Counted from the first letter of the stretch, positions 36,716 through 46,279 are shown. The stretch is 64,000 nt of DNA from CAITZA01 sp937915285 (GCA_036821825.1 DAISIV010000014.1:20008-84007); one strand, 5' to 3'. Notes: generated from the letters alone by a model not told the origin. Translations and numbers: made by a program.

Positions 36716-37018
36716 TTCAGTTCATACGGCTTTCTTTTAACAATACATCTGGATTGATTCTAGAAAAGTTGCGGGAATCAGTCAAAGGGAAAGCGGATCG
36801 TAATATCAGGGATGACCGCAATTCGTCTGAAGATAATACTGGATCATCAGACTGATCGTTCTGGTCATGATGTCCACATTAGGGGGATCTTGTAGTTCGT
36901 TTCTTGATGTCGGGGTAGTCAGCCCATTCAAAGTGACCCTGGAGATTTGAAGGCCGGAAAATTTATGCTATTATTATGACGTTCAGAAAATGCAAATCAG
37001 GCGATTGAGGAACTGTTC
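36716..37018. other. Divergent intergenic region scpB/glycosyltransferase, 303 bases
   Basis: A possible plus-strand promoter lies at 36948-36975: TTGAAG, 16 bases, TATTAT, which would start transcription about 35 bases before the glycosyltransferase ATG. The rest shows no gene, RNA or repeat I can support. Confidence 0.4.
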
Positions 37019-38233
37019 ATGAAATATGCTGAAGAAAATCCGGATGGTGTAACTAAAGCCGACGTAATTATCGGGATACCCTCTTTTAATGAAGCGCCAT
37101 CGATATCCTTTCCCACCACACAGGCCGACAAAGGTCTTGTGAAATATTATAAGGATCGATCTGCAGTGATCATCAATTGCGACAACAATTCAGATGATGG
37201 TACCCGCGAGGCTTTTTTGGCAACATCTACTCAAACCCCCAAGATATATGTTTCTACAGAGCCCGGGGTGAAGGGAAAGGGCGCCAATTTGAGAAATTTG
37301 TTTCTCAAAGCGGTTGAACTGGGCGCACATGCAATAGTGGTGGCGGATGCCGACCTTAAAAGTATAACACCCTTATGGATAAGAAACCTTTGCGAGCCTA
37401 TTTTCGACAACTATGATTTCGTGGCCCCTCTATACATTCGTCATAAATATGACGTAACGGTAACCAACAACATAGCCTATCCATTGACTCGATCTTTGTA
37501 TGGTCGGCGTGTAAGGCAGCCCATGGGTGGAGATGTAGGGTTCTCTGGCGCTTTGGCAAAACAGTTTCTCGATGCTGACCTATGGTCAGACGAGGTTGAA
37601 GCCTTTGGCATCGACATCTGGATGACGACCATTGCCGTTCGTGGAAGAAGCTCGGTAATTCAGTCCTTCATGGGCAAACCCAAGATTCACAAGGTCCGGG
37701 ATCTGGACTCGCATCTTGAAATGATGTTTGAGGATGTGATCTGCACCATGTTTGACCTCATGATAAGATTCGAATCATTCTGGCGTGAGGTTAAATGGAG
37801 CAGGCCAACCGCTGTTTTCGGTTTTGGCCTTGGTGATGTGGAAATGCCCCCGCCGGTAGATCTGGACACGAAGAAACTATGGGACAAATTCATTTCCGGT
37901 ATGAGGGCAGACTGGAACCTGTACTCCACCGTGATCAGCCAGGAAAACATGAATAAACTGGAAGAAGTAGTAGAACTTCCTGTAGGGGGCTTTGAGTTTC
38001 CATCAGGACTGTGGGCCAAAATCATCTATGATTTTGCAATTACTTACAGGAATCAGTCCATGGACAGACATGAGCTAGTCCGGGCCTTGGCGCCACTGCA
38101 TTATGGAAAGACTCTCTCGTTCGTCACAGAAACGAATGCGATGAACAACCAGCAGGTTGAAGAATTTATTGAGGATCAGTGCGTCCAGTTTGAGAAGGCA
38201 AAATCCTATCTGGTTGAGAAATGGTTCGCGTGA
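37019..38233 (+). CDS. GT-A family glycosyltransferase (glucosyl-3-phosphoglycerate synthase-like)
   Basis: This 404-residue soluble protein begins with a GT-A nucleotide-sugar fold: VIIGIPSFNEA, INCDNNSDDGT, a Gly/Lys-rich GVKGKGANL, and the metal-binding VVADADLKS. QPMGGDVGFSG and GIDIWMTT are typical of the glucosyl-3-phosphoglycerate / mannosylglycerate synthase-like branch, which uses NDP-sugars to make compatible solutes. The C-terminal helical half is longer than in ordinary GT2 enzymes. No phosphatase partner is adjacent, so the exact acceptor is uncertain. It is cytoplasmic. Confidence 0.75.
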   Translation: MKYAEENPDGVTKADVIIGIPSFNEAPSISFPTTQADKGLVKYYKDRSAVIINCDNNSDDGTREAFLATSTQTPKIYVSTEPGVKGKGANLRNLFLKAVELGAHAIVVADADLKSITPLWIRNLCEPIFDNYDFVAPLYIRHKYDVTVTNNIAYPLTRSLYGRRVRQPMGGDVGFSGALAKQFLDADLWSDEVEAFGIDIWMTTIAVRGRSSVIQSFMGKPKIHKVRDLDSHLEMMFEDVICTMFDLMIRFESFWREVKWSRPTAVFGFGLGDVEMPPPVDLDTKKLWDKFISGMRADWNLYSTVISQENMNKLEEVVELPVGGFEFPSGLWAKIIYDFAITYRNQSMDRHELVRALAPLHYGKTLSFVTETNAMNNQQVEEFIEDQCVQFEKAKSYLVEKWFA

Positions 38234-38290
38234 CAGCCCCCCAGCCTAGTCCTTTTAATCAGGGGCGTCACATGTTACAAGGAGCATGAA

Positions 38291-38662
38291 ATGTCAAAAA
38301 TTCTGATAGTAGATGATGAAGAAGGCATCAGGATGCTTTACTCGATGGAGCTTCAGGATGAAGGTTACACCGTGGTAACCTTGCCTGACGGAAAAGGGTT
38401 GATGGAAGTGATTGAGCAGGAGCAGCCCGATTGTATCATTCTTGATATCAAGATGCGCGAATACAATGGTCTTGATTTGCTCCAGCAGATAAGGAAAAAA
38501 TATTATGATCTGCCGGTCATTCTAAATTCAGCCTACTCCAGTTTTAAAGTTGATTTGAAGACGGTTGCGGCTGACTATTATGTCGTAAAGAGTTCTGATC
38601 TCTCTGAATTGAAGGAAAAGCTCAAACTGGCCTTAGAGTGCAGCATACCTAGCCAGCCATAG
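38291..38662 (+). CDS. Stand-alone response regulator receiver protein
   Basis: This 123-residue protein is a single CheY-like receiver: acidic pair in LIVDDEEG, phosphoacceptor Asp in CIILDIKM, a Ser in place of the usual Thr (LNSAYSS) and the conserved Lys in VVKSSD. There is no output domain. GGAGC precedes the ATG. Its partner kinase is not adjacent; neighbours are a glycosyltransferase and an ABC ATPase, so the output is unknown. Confidence 0.88.
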   Translation: MSKILIVDDEEGIRMLYSMELQDEGYTVVTLPDGKGLMEVIEQEQPDCIILDIKMREYNGLDLLQQIRKKYYDLPVILNSAYSSFKVDLKTVAADYYVVKSSDLSELKEKLKLALECSIPSQP

Positions 38663-38704
38663 ATTGTTGCGTTCAGGGCTTTGTATAATTAATATTATTT
38701 TCAA

Positions 38705-39394
38705 ATGACCGATATTATCTTAATGCAGAATTTGTCCAAGATTTATCAAACCGGCCCTGTTCTGGTAAATGCTCTTAGAGATATAAACCTCGACATAAGG
38801 GCCGGGGAATTCCTGTCCGTGATGGGGCCTTCGGGTTCTGGAAAATCTACGCTCATGAACATACTGGGTTGCCTGGATGTGCCGACATCTGGAAAGTATT
38901 TCTTGGATGGAGAGGATGTGTCTCAACTTGACCGTGACCGGCAAGCTGACGTCAGGAACCGAAAAATTGGCTTTGTATTCCAGGGATTCAATTTGTTACC
39001 AAGAATGAACGCTATCCAAAATGTTGAGCTTCCTCTGATATACGCAAAGGTGAATTCCTCCGAGAGAATGAGAAATGTCCGGGAGGCCCTTGACCTGGTT
39101 GGCTTGACACAGAGGTCTGACCACCTTCCATCACAGCTTTCCGGAGGACAGCAGCAGAGGGTTGCCATAGCCAGGGCATTGGTCAACAATCCCGAAATAT
39201 TGCTGGCTGATGAGCCGACAGGAAACCTGGATTCAAAGACAAGCTCTGAAATTATGAATGTATTCAGGATATTGAATCAAGAGCGAAAAATAACATTCAT
39301 TCTTGTGACTCATGACCATGATCTGGGCAGGTTGACCGATAGAATTATTTTGATTAGGGATGGATCCATCGAGAGCGACACAAGACTCAACTGA
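38705..39394 (+). CDS. ABC transporter ATP-binding protein, MacB/LolD type
   Basis: This 229-residue ATPase has Walker A GPSGSGKST, Q-loop FQGFNLLP, signature LSGGQQQRVAIARAL, Walker B ILLADEPTGNLDS and the H-loop VTHDHD. The pattern is that of the MacB/LolD/FtsE family, which powers mechanotransmission-type permeases. A membrane-fusion protein gene follows, but no FtsX/MacB-type permease is found next to it, which is unusual. Confidence 0.9.
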   Translation: MTDIILMQNLSKIYQTGPVLVNALRDINLDIRAGEFLSVMGPSGSGKSTLMNILGCLDVPTSGKYFLDGEDVSQLDRDRQADVRNRKIGFVFQGFNLLPRMNAIQNVELPLIYAKVNSSERMRNVREALDLVGLTQRSDHLPSQLSGGQQQRVAIARALVNNPEILLADEPTGNLDSKTSSEIMNVFRILNQERKITFILVTHDHDLGRLTDRIILIRDGSIESDTRLN

Positions 39395-39502
39395 CAACCT
39401 TGGTGAAAGTGTGGAATTGATAGGCTACAGGAAAATTATTCATAGAAAGTGGATAGTGGCGCCTTGCCGCAAAACACTTTAGATATGACTGGCTAACAAC
39501 TC

Positions 39503-40729
39503 ATGGGCCGATGGATTTTCTTCCTTATGGAGTCCCAACACTTGAAAAAAATTGTCACAATTTCAGTCCTCATAATACTTTTGGCTGGAGCTGTCTATTA
39601 TTTGACAAACAGGGAGTCTGATGCGCCCAAATACACGTTCCTGACGGTCCCGCTGGAGAAAGGGAATCTCAAGGTTGAGATAAATTCCACCGGTTCGGTC
39701 AAGCCGGTGGTGGAGGTCCTTGTTGGGAGTCAGGTCTCCGGATACATCAAAAACCTGTATGCTGATTTTGAATCACAAGTTACTAAGGGTCAGTTGATAG
39801 CCCTTATTGATCCTGACACATTCAAGGCCAAGGTAGAACAGGCCCGCGCTGATTTGCTTGCTGCCCAAGCCAACCTTGCCAAAGCGGAAGTCACCCTTAT
39901 AGACGAGAAGAGAACCCTCAGGCGTAAAGAGAGTTTAATCGGACGGGATTCGATAAGCCAGAGCGATTATGACGCACAGAAGACAAAGGCTGATGCGGCT
40001 GAAGTTCAGGTCGAAGTTGAAAAGGCCAGGATAGCCCAGGCTGAGGCTCGTCTGCATGAAGCTGAGCTGCAATTAAAATATGCGCACATCGAAGCACCGG
40101 TAACAGGGACCGTCACTTCCCGTAACATGGACGTCGGCCAAACTGTTACAGCCGGTTTTCAGACTCCGGTCCTGTTCAAGATTGCTGAGGACCTTGCTCG
40201 TATGCAGGTGTACACAAATGTTGATGAAGCGGACATCGGAAAGATAAAGGTTGGACAAAAAGCTACCTTCACCGTGCCGGCATTTCCTGACAAATTCTTT
40301 GCCGCCTCTGTCACACAGATACGAAATGAGCCGAAAATTGAACAGAACGTGGTAACATATAACGTCATACTGGATGTGGATAACGATGAATTGCTGCTGC
40401 GGCCTGGCATGACGACGAATGTCCAGATTCTGGTTGCCGAAATCAGGGACACCTTCATGCTTCCGGACGCTGCGCTCATGTTTTCCCCTCCTGAAGGCGC
40501 ATTTCCAAAGGGAAAACCGAAATTACCTGCCCAAAAGGATGGGCATCGAACGGTCTGGCGACTTGACGTCAAAAACGAGCCAAGACCGGTGGTGGTAAGA
40601 GTTGGAGTCAATGGTCCCCAATTCACCCAAATTTTTACTGATGAACTAGCTGCGGGCACACCGATAATAGTGGAGGCAGTTAGCAAAAAGAAAAAGTTCG
40701 TGGCTCCCGGTGGGGGATTCAGATTCTGA
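39503..40729 (+). CDS. Periplasmic adaptor (membrane-fusion) protein, MacA/HlyD-like
   Basis: The 408-residue protein has an N-terminal membrane anchor (KKIVTISVLIILLAGAVYYL), a split barrel-sandwich/lipoyl domain (VEVLVGSQVSGYIKNLY and HIEAPVTGTVTSRNMDVGQ), a long coiled-coil hairpin between them (EQARADLLAAQANLAKAEV, Glu/Ala-rich), and a C-terminal beta-barrel. It would link an inner-membrane pump to an outer-membrane channel. Real translation may start at ATG 39527 or TTG 39542; none has a strong ribosome binding site. The ATPase gene is 108 bases upstream; the expected permease is not seen. Confidence 0.85.
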   Translation: MGRWIFFLMESQHLKKIVTISVLIILLAGAVYYLTNRESDAPKYTFLTVPLEKGNLKVEINSTGSVKPVVEVLVGSQVSGYIKNLYADFESQVTKGQLIALIDPDTFKAKVEQARADLLAAQANLAKAEVTLIDEKRTLRRKESLIGRDSISQSDYDAQKTKADAAEVQVEVEKARIAQAEARLHEAELQLKYAHIEAPVTGTVTSRNMDVGQTVTAGFQTPVLFKIAEDLARMQVYTNVDEADIGKIKVGQKATFTVPAFPDKFFAASVTQIRNEPKIEQNVVTYNVILDVDNDELLLRPGMTTNVQILVAEIRDTFMLPDAALMFSPPEGAFPKGKPKLPAQKDGHRTVWRLDVKNEPRPVVVRVGVNGPQFTQIFTDELAAGTPIIVEAVSKKKKFVAPGGGFRF

Positions 40730-40825
40730 CAGAGTATATACCGTCCCGGTTTTACGGCTTAAAGGCAATGCCAGGCCTAAATCGTCTGAAAAGTCGACTC
40801 TCACATACTACAGCAGAGGTGTTTA

Positions 40826-42616
40826 ATGACCTACGCCAACCCAGTGGACAGCGGTTTCCTCATTGAAGGTGGAACTGGTTATCCGAATATTCTGTTTTCA
40901 AGGGATCCGGCCGATTTTGACTACATGAGGATAAATGTTCCGTGTCAGAACGCCTGCCCTGCCCTCACAAATGTTCCCGCCTATATACGCAGCATTTATG
41001 AAAAGCGTTACGGTCATTCCTATGAATTGAATAGAATGGTCAATCTTTTTCCTGGAACCCTGGGCCGTATTTGCTCACGCCCGTGCGAGAAAAAATGCCG
41101 TCATGGAGAGCCTGAACTTGGTAGGCCAGTCAATATTTGCCATATCAAGAGAGCTGCAGCAGATTACAAGGAGATGGGACGCCCATTCCTGAATCCGATG
41201 TTTTCTTCCCACGCCAAGCGGGTTTGCATAATCGGGGCAGGTCCCTCCGGTCTCGCTGCAGCCCATGACCTTAACACTATTGGCTTTGACGTCACTGTTT
41301 TTGAGGCCATGGAAAAACCTGGTGGCATGCTGAGATACGGAATACCCGAATTCAGGCTCCCACACAATGTCCTTGATGAGGAGATAGAAACCATTCTCCG
41401 ACTGGGGGTCTCACTGAAGCCGGGCGTCAGGATTGGCACAGACGTCGATTTCCAGGATATTATGTCGGACTTCGACGCCACGCTAATAGCGTCAGGATGC
41501 TATATCTCAAATGGGCTCGACGTTCCAGGGGAAACTCTGGGTGGCGTCTACCCGGGACTACAGTTGGTCATGGATATTGCATCCGGTAAGCCGGTGAACT
41601 TAGGTAAAAAGGTTGTTGTGGTTGGAGCCGGGTTCACTGCGTTCGACTGCGCCCGTTCAGCTCTTCGTCTTGGAGCTGAGGATGTCACAATATTTATTCG
41701 CGGGCTTGAAGAAGAGCTTAGAGTCACAGAGGATGAAATTCATGACGCCAAGAAGGAAGGAATCAAGATCAAGGGTTTGAGCCTTACCCAAAGAATAGTA
41801 GGCGATGGTAAGGCCGAGGCTGTTGAGTTCCTTCGTGCCCGCCCGGGTGAAGCAGGGCCAAACGGTAGGCGCAAGATTTATCCCATAGAGGGCAGTAACT
41901 TCCTTGTTGAGGCGGACTCCTTCATAGTTGCCATAGGTCAGAGTCCTGAGCCGATTTCTGCCCCTGGTGAAAAGAATGGCCGGGGTGTCCTCATAGGGGA
42001 CAAACAGACTTTCAGGTCATCAGTTCCCAATCTCTATCTTTCGGGCGATTTTCTCACAGGCCCTTCGACTGTAATTGAATGCGTGGCATCGGGCAGGAAA
42101 GCGGCCGAGCAGATAGCCCAAGATTTAACCGGCAAGCGTTTCCGGGAGTGGGTTGTCAGGATGGAAGAAGCTGCCATAACTGACCGACTCAGATCCTGGG
42201 ACTTCATTCCCAGACAAGAGATGCCTTGCGTAACTCCGGTTTCTGACAGATTCCGGAAAAGTAATGTCGAGGTGGAATTGGGGCTCACCCAGGAAGCCGC
42301 ATTTGAGGAATCCAAGCGCTGCTACCTTTGCTATCTCCATTATGAAATTGACATATCAAAATGCATATTCTGCAGATACTGCATCGATAACGCTCCACGT
42401 GATTGCATAAGGCTTGTTGAGGAAATAAGCCTGAACGACAATGGAGCTGTGGACGGTTATGTCGAGACTACTGACTGGCAAAAGGTCAATGCAGTAGTGA
42501 TTGACAATTCCAGATGCGTCAGATGTGGCGAATGCGTTCGTGTTTGTCCGGTTGACTGTATTTCCGTGACAAAAGTCGAACTCGTTGAGAGTAACCTTCT
42601 AGCCGGGAGGCAATAA
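40826..42616 (+). CDS. GltD-like NAD(P)H:ferredoxin flavoprotein, KorC-like
   Basis: This 596-residue iron-sulfur flavoprotein has an N-terminal Cys cluster as in glutamate synthase small subunit (PCQNACPAL, CSRPCEKKCRHGEP), an FAD motif IIGAGPSGLAAAHDL, an NAD(P)H motif VVGAGFTAFDCA, and a C-terminal ferredoxin domain with CIFCRYCIDNAPRDC and CVRCGECVRVCPVDC. It is suited to move electrons between ferredoxin-type clusters and NAD(P). It is the first of four tightly linked genes (the next starts at its stop, then korA, korB). As I recall, KorC of Azoarcus/Thauera plays this role with KorAB, and this protein is of the same type. Confidence 0.85.
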   Translation: MTYANPVDSGFLIEGGTGYPNILFSRDPADFDYMRINVPCQNACPALTNVPAYIRSIYEKRYGHSYELNRMVNLFPGTLGRICSRPCEKKCRHGEPELGRPVNICHIKRAAADYKEMGRPFLNPMFSSHAKRVCIIGAGPSGLAAAHDLNTIGFDVTVFEAMEKPGGMLRYGIPEFRLPHNVLDEEIETILRLGVSLKPGVRIGTDVDFQDIMSDFDATLIASGCYISNGLDVPGETLGGVYPGLQLVMDIASGKPVNLGKKVVVVGAGFTAFDCARSALRLGAEDVTIFIRGLEEELRVTEDEIHDAKKEGIKIKGLSLTQRIVGDGKAEAVEFLRARPGEAGPNGRRKIYPIEGSNFLVEADSFIVAIGQSPEPISAPGEKNGRGVLIGDKQTFRSSVPNLYLSGDFLTGPSTVIECVASGRKAAEQIAQDLTGKRFREWVVRMEEAAITDRLRSWDFIPRQEMPCVTPVSDRFRKSNVEVELGLTQEAAFEESKRCYLCYLHYEIDISKCIFCRYCIDNAPRDCIRLVEEISLNDNGAVDGYVETTDWQKVNAVVIDNSRCVRCGECVRVCPVDCISVTKVELVESNLLAGRQ

Positions 42617-43632
42617 TGTCAGCCGAGCGCTTTGTAATAATAGGTAACGGCCCTGCAGCCAATGAGGCGGCAAAAGTTCTTCTGGACCAGTCACCGGGAT
42701 CGAGAATCACCATATTTGGAAAGGAACCGGCTCGCTACTATAAACCCCATCTCTTACCGGATTTAATTGCCGGCCGAATAGGTAGCGATAAAATATATGC
42801 AATTACGGATACATTTTCCACCGACAGGGCAATCCAGGTCAGGCTCGGCCAGAAAGTAGCCCACGTGGATTTCAACAAACATCATATCATACTGGAACAT
42901 AAGGAAATTGTGTCGTTTGACGGACTAATCATAGCCACCGGAGGACGCCCCAGAATTCCTGAGACCCTTGAAGCGTTTCAGGATATTTTACTGACACTGA
43001 AAACGACTTTGGACGCCCAGCTCTGGATTGAAAAACTCGCCAGGGTCGAATCGGCGCTGATCATAGGTGGTGATCTGACTTCCCTGAGTCTCACCAGGGC
43101 TCTTATAAGCCTCGGGAAGAGGGTTTCATTCATCATCAACGAGGATTCTTTCTGGCCGCTCCCCTTCAATGAAAGGCTTCACACCGAGATTCATTCACGG
43201 TTGTGCGATAAGGGAGTAAATGTCGTATCTTCCCGAAAAATCAAACGACTGGCTCAACTCTCCGAGGACCTGATTGAAGTCGAGACTGAATGCGAAAAAT
43301 TCCAGGTTGGAGTCGTGGGAGCATTTTTTGGGCTGGTTCCGGACATAAGTTTCCTGGCCAGATCAGGTCTCGACCTGGACCGGGGAATTCTAGTGGATGA
43401 AAACCTCCGGACCAGATTCGCAAACGTCTATGCAGCCGGTGATTGCGCCCAGGTTTATAACCCTCTAATCAGGGATTATTGGGTTTCAATTGGTTATGAC
43501 AACGCCCGTACCCTCGGAAGAATTGCAGCTCTAAACTTGCTAGGCGGAATGATCACCGCTCAAACTGCTCCGGAGAGTATTTTCAGTTTGAACGGAGTGC
43601 GGGTAAATACTTCCTGGTGGATGGAGTTTTAA
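42616..43632 (+). CDS. FAD/NAD(P)-binding oxidoreductase (NirB/rubredoxin-reductase-like)
   Basis: This 338-residue flavoprotein begins FVIIGNGPAANEAAKVLL, the FAD dinucleotide-binding fold, and has GLIIATGGRPRIPE, the second nucleotide site LIIGGDLTSLSLTRAL and NVYAAGDCAQVYNP. The plan is that of NADH-dependent FAD oxidoreductases related to the N-terminal domain of NirB and rubredoxin reductases. It lacks Fe-S motifs. The start overlaps the stop of the preceding gene by one base, and korA begins one base after its stop, so it is part of a KOR electron-transfer unit; its precise role is unknown. Confidence 0.78.
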   Translation: MSAERFVIIGNGPAANEAAKVLLDQSPGSRITIFGKEPARYYKPHLLPDLIAGRIGSDKIYAITDTFSTDRAIQVRLGQKVAHVDFNKHHIILEHKEIVSFDGLIIATGGRPRIPETLEAFQDILLTLKTTLDAQLWIEKLARVESALIIGGDLTSLSLTRALISLGKRVSFIINEDSFWPLPFNERLHTEIHSRLCDKGVNVVSSRKIKRLAQLSEDLIEVETECEKFQVGVVGAFFGLVPDISFLARSGLDLDRGILVDENLRTRFANVYAAGDCAQVYNPLIRDYWVSIGYDNARTLGRIAALNLLGGMITAQTAPESIFSLNGVRVNTSWWMEF

Positions 43633-43633
43633 A

Positions 43634-45409
43634 ATGCCCAAGGTAGATATTACTGTTGAAGTATGTGGTATGGCAGGGGACGGGACTATTGCCGCTGGCG
43701 GAATGATAAATGAGGCAATGTCACTTGGTGGCTACTTCGTCCTTGGGTTTGATTCCTACCCGGCTGAGATCAGGGGATTTGGAAGATGTGTGACCCATTC
43801 CAGAATAGGATCCCAGGAAATCGGCGCTCTCCAGGATAAGACTCACATACTGATTTCTCTTAATGACGAACATTCAAGGTCAAGGGCCCCCTTCTTGAGG
43901 GAGGATGGATTGGTTTTTTTTGACTCAAGCCCCTCAGCCTATGTTCCGGAGGATAAATCACTAGTTGCTGTTTTAAATCCAGGCGCCAGCATCTACGGCA
44001 TACCTTTTTCGGAGGTTGCCACCCAGGCCTCTGGTTCTCCACGCGGTAGGAACCTGGCCGCCCTCGGCTGTTTCGCGGCCGTGTGTGGTATTGAGCCGGA
44101 ACTGTTCAGAAGAGTCATCACCGGCAAGTTCGAGTCCAAAGGACCTAAGATACTGGACATGAACCTGAGAAGCTTTGATGCGGGCATAGCATATGCTGAG
44201 AAACATTTTCCCGACAGGTTCGTCAACCTGTTCGGCGGATTTGAAGAAGAATCGGGTGGCGCCAGGGTCATGTTGTCCGGGAACTATGCCATTGGCAAAG
44301 GAGCTGTAGACGCAGGCCTAAAACTGTATTTCGGATACCCGATAACGCCAGCGACCCCGATCATGGAGTATCTTGCAAAGGCGCTGCCTCCAAAAGGTGG
44401 GAAAGTTGTCCAGATGGAGGACGAAATTGCATCCATAGGCGCTGTTTTGGGAGCCTCATACGCCGGCGCCAGGTCAATGACAGCTACTTCAGGACCCGGT
44501 TTTGCGCTCATGACAGAGTTGATCACTCACGGAGTGATGGCCGAGATACCGGCCGTGGTGCTTGACGCTCAAAGAGGCGGACCATCCACCGGATTGCCGA
44601 CAAAAACAGAGCAGTCCGATCTTCAGGCGGCTGTCTTCGGTGGACCGGGAGACTCCGCAAGGATCGTAATTGCTCCCACCAATGTTTCAGAATGTTATGA
44701 GTTTACGGTCAAGAGCTTTCAGCTTGCCGAAAAGTATCAGACGCCCGTTATAATCCTGACAGATTTCTTTCTGGATAACCGGGTGGAGAATGTTCCACCA
44801 CCAAAGGCGTCCCAGGACGAAATACGAAACGCCAACCTGTTTCCTGACGACTCAGTAAAGGGAACTTACAGAAGATACGAGGATACGGAAGACGGAATCT
44901 CACCCCGGGCCCTGCCAGGAATGCAGGGATTCAACCATGTCGCAACAGGTTTGGAGCACTCTGAAAAAGGCTCCCCCGATTATTCCCCCGAAAACCATCA
45001 GAAAATGTCTGCAAAAAGGCACAGGAAGATTCAATCCGCGCTAAAGGACCTTTATGAACCCGAAGCTTTCTTTGCAGACTCTGAGATTGACGTTGGCGTG
45101 ATTGGATGGGGTTCAACTTTTGGATCGGTCCTTGAAGCATCCAGGGAAGCACGCGAAAAAGGGCTCAAAGTAGCCGCATTAAAGATTACATCCATATATC
45201 CTTATCATCAGGATCAAATCAGATCATTCATGAAAAAATGCAAATGGGTTCTTATTCCGGAACTGAACTTCGAGGGTCAGTTGGCAAACCTCATCGGGCG
45301 CCTACACAGCGAGGACATTCACAGGCTCAATCTTGTCACAGGCTCTCCTATCCCACCCTCAGCGATTCTGGCTGAGATTGATAGACTCATAAATGGAGGG
45401 AGCAAATGA
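43634..45409 (+). CDS. korA: 2-Oxoacid:ferredoxin oxidoreductase, fused gamma-alpha subunit
   Basis: This 591-residue subunit combines an N-terminal gamma domain (VEVCGMAGDGTIAAGGMINE, SYPAEIRGFGR) with an alpha domain (YPITPATPIMEYLAK, MEDEIASIGAVLGASYAG, SGPGFALM, GGPSTGLPTKTEQSDL). This is the two-subunit 2-oxoglutarate/2-oxoacid type. With KorB it would convert 2-oxoacid plus CoA to acyl-CoA, CO2 and reduced ferredoxin. 2-Oxoglutarate is the most likely substrate by family, but branched-chain 2-oxoacids or pyruvate are not excluded. The stop overlaps korB by four bases. Confidence 0.9.
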   Translation: MPKVDITVEVCGMAGDGTIAAGGMINEAMSLGGYFVLGFDSYPAEIRGFGRCVTHSRIGSQEIGALQDKTHILISLNDEHSRSRAPFLREDGLVFFDSSPSAYVPEDKSLVAVLNPGASIYGIPFSEVATQASGSPRGRNLAALGCFAAVCGIEPELFRRVITGKFESKGPKILDMNLRSFDAGIAYAEKHFPDRFVNLFGGFEEESGGARVMLSGNYAIGKGAVDAGLKLYFGYPITPATPIMEYLAKALPPKGGKVVQMEDEIASIGAVLGASYAGARSMTATSGPGFALMTELITHGVMAEIPAVVLDAQRGGPSTGLPTKTEQSDLQAAVFGGPGDSARIVIAPTNVSECYEFTVKSFQLAEKYQTPVIILTDFFLDNRVENVPPPKASQDEIRNANLFPDDSVKGTYRRYEDTEDGISPRALPGMQGFNHVATGLEHSEKGSPDYSPENHQKMSAKRHRKIQSALKDLYEPEAFFADSEIDVGVIGWGSTFGSVLEASREAREKGLKVAALKITSIYPYHQDQIRSFMKKCKWVLIPELNFEGQLANLIGRLHSEDIHRLNLVTGSPIPPSAILAEIDRLINGGSK

Positions 45410-46200
45410 GAACATCAGCCAGAGTCCTTGCCCAGAGGATAGATGAGATAAAGGAATCAGGCCAATTAAGAGTCCGCTCATCGGCCTTACCCACCTGGTG
45501 TCCGGGATGCGGATATTTCGGAATTCATCAGGGGATCAATAACTGCATAGTGAAACTTGGCCTGGACCTGCACAACATTGTCACCGTGTCAGGAATAGGA
45601 TGCGCTGGCAGATATTCCTTTTTTACAAGCTCTTACGGCCTTCACACTGTTCATGGCAGGACCTTACCCACTGCCACTGGAGTCAAGCTGGCAAACCCTG
45701 AACTAACGGTGTTTGCTGTAGGAGGGGATGGCGACGGTTTGGCAATCGGCGGAGGCCATTTCGCTCATGTGGCCAGAAGGGATGTGAATATAAATTACAT
45801 CCTGTTCGACAACTCGATCTATGGATTGACGAAAGGACAGCCTTCGCCAAGTTCACCGGTGGGCACCAAGACCAAGGCCAGCCCACTCGGAACAAATGAC
45901 AAACCGCTGAACGCTACCCTGATGGCTCTGACTTACGGCGCCTCCTTCGTGGCCAGACTGTTTGCCGGAGACCCTGAAATGATAACCAGAGCCCTAGTGG
46001 AAGGCGTCCAAACACCTGGTTTTTCATTTTTTCACGTATATTCGAGTTGCGTAACTTTCGATAAATCATTCAAGACATGGGCGAACCTGAAAAAGTGGGT
46101 TCACCCCCTGTCGGCGGATTACGACCCGACAGATTACAAGGCTGCTGTTAATGAAGTTCTGGATAACGATTTCAGTCTTGGGGTTATCTTCAAGAAATGA
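45406..46200 (+). CDS. korB: 2-Oxoacid:ferredoxin oxidoreductase, beta subunit
   Basis: KorB holds thiamine pyrophosphate and a [4Fe-4S] cluster. The 264-residue protein has WCPGCGYFGIHQG, GIGCAGR and the TPP segment AVGGDGDGLAIGGGHFAH followed by YILFDNSIYGLTKGQ, plus a further cysteine near YSSCVTF. It starts ATGA-overlapped with korA, so the two are translationally coupled. A hairpin follows before the convergent lon gene. Confidence 0.93.
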   Translation: MRTSARVLAQRIDEIKESGQLRVRSSALPTWCPGCGYFGIHQGINNCIVKLGLDLHNIVTVSGIGCAGRYSFFTSSYGLHTVHGRTLPTATGVKLANPELTVFAVGGDGDGLAIGGGHFAHVARRDVNINYILFDNSIYGLTKGQPSPSSPVGTKTKASPLGTNDKPLNATLMALTYGASFVARLFAGDPEMITRALVEGVQTPGFSFFHVYSSCVTFDKSFKTWANLKKWVHPLSADYDPTDYKAAVNEVLDNDFSLGVIFKK

Positions 46201-46229
46201 ATGCGCTTGATGGCGCTAATATTAAATTG

Positions 46230-46266
46230 GGCTATCTGCGGCCCTCATACGGTCCAGCAGATAGCC
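46230..46266. terminator. Possible terminator hairpin between korB and lon
   Basis: GGCTATCTGC (46230-46239) pairs exactly with GCAGATAGCC (46257-46266) over a 17-base loop. There is only a weak T-rich run afterwards on either strand. The two neighbouring genes converge here, so a bidirectional terminator is plausible. Confidence 0.4.
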
Positions 46267-46279
46267 GTGAGAATTTTCA

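Noticed and set aside
39395..39502. Possible remnant of a MacB/FtsX-type permease between the ABC ATPase and adaptor genes (a short frame starting near 39417 that begins with basic and hydrophobic residues)
   Set aside because: It is only about 20 codons and lacks any recognisable permease motif; resemblance is too weak to call a pseudogene.
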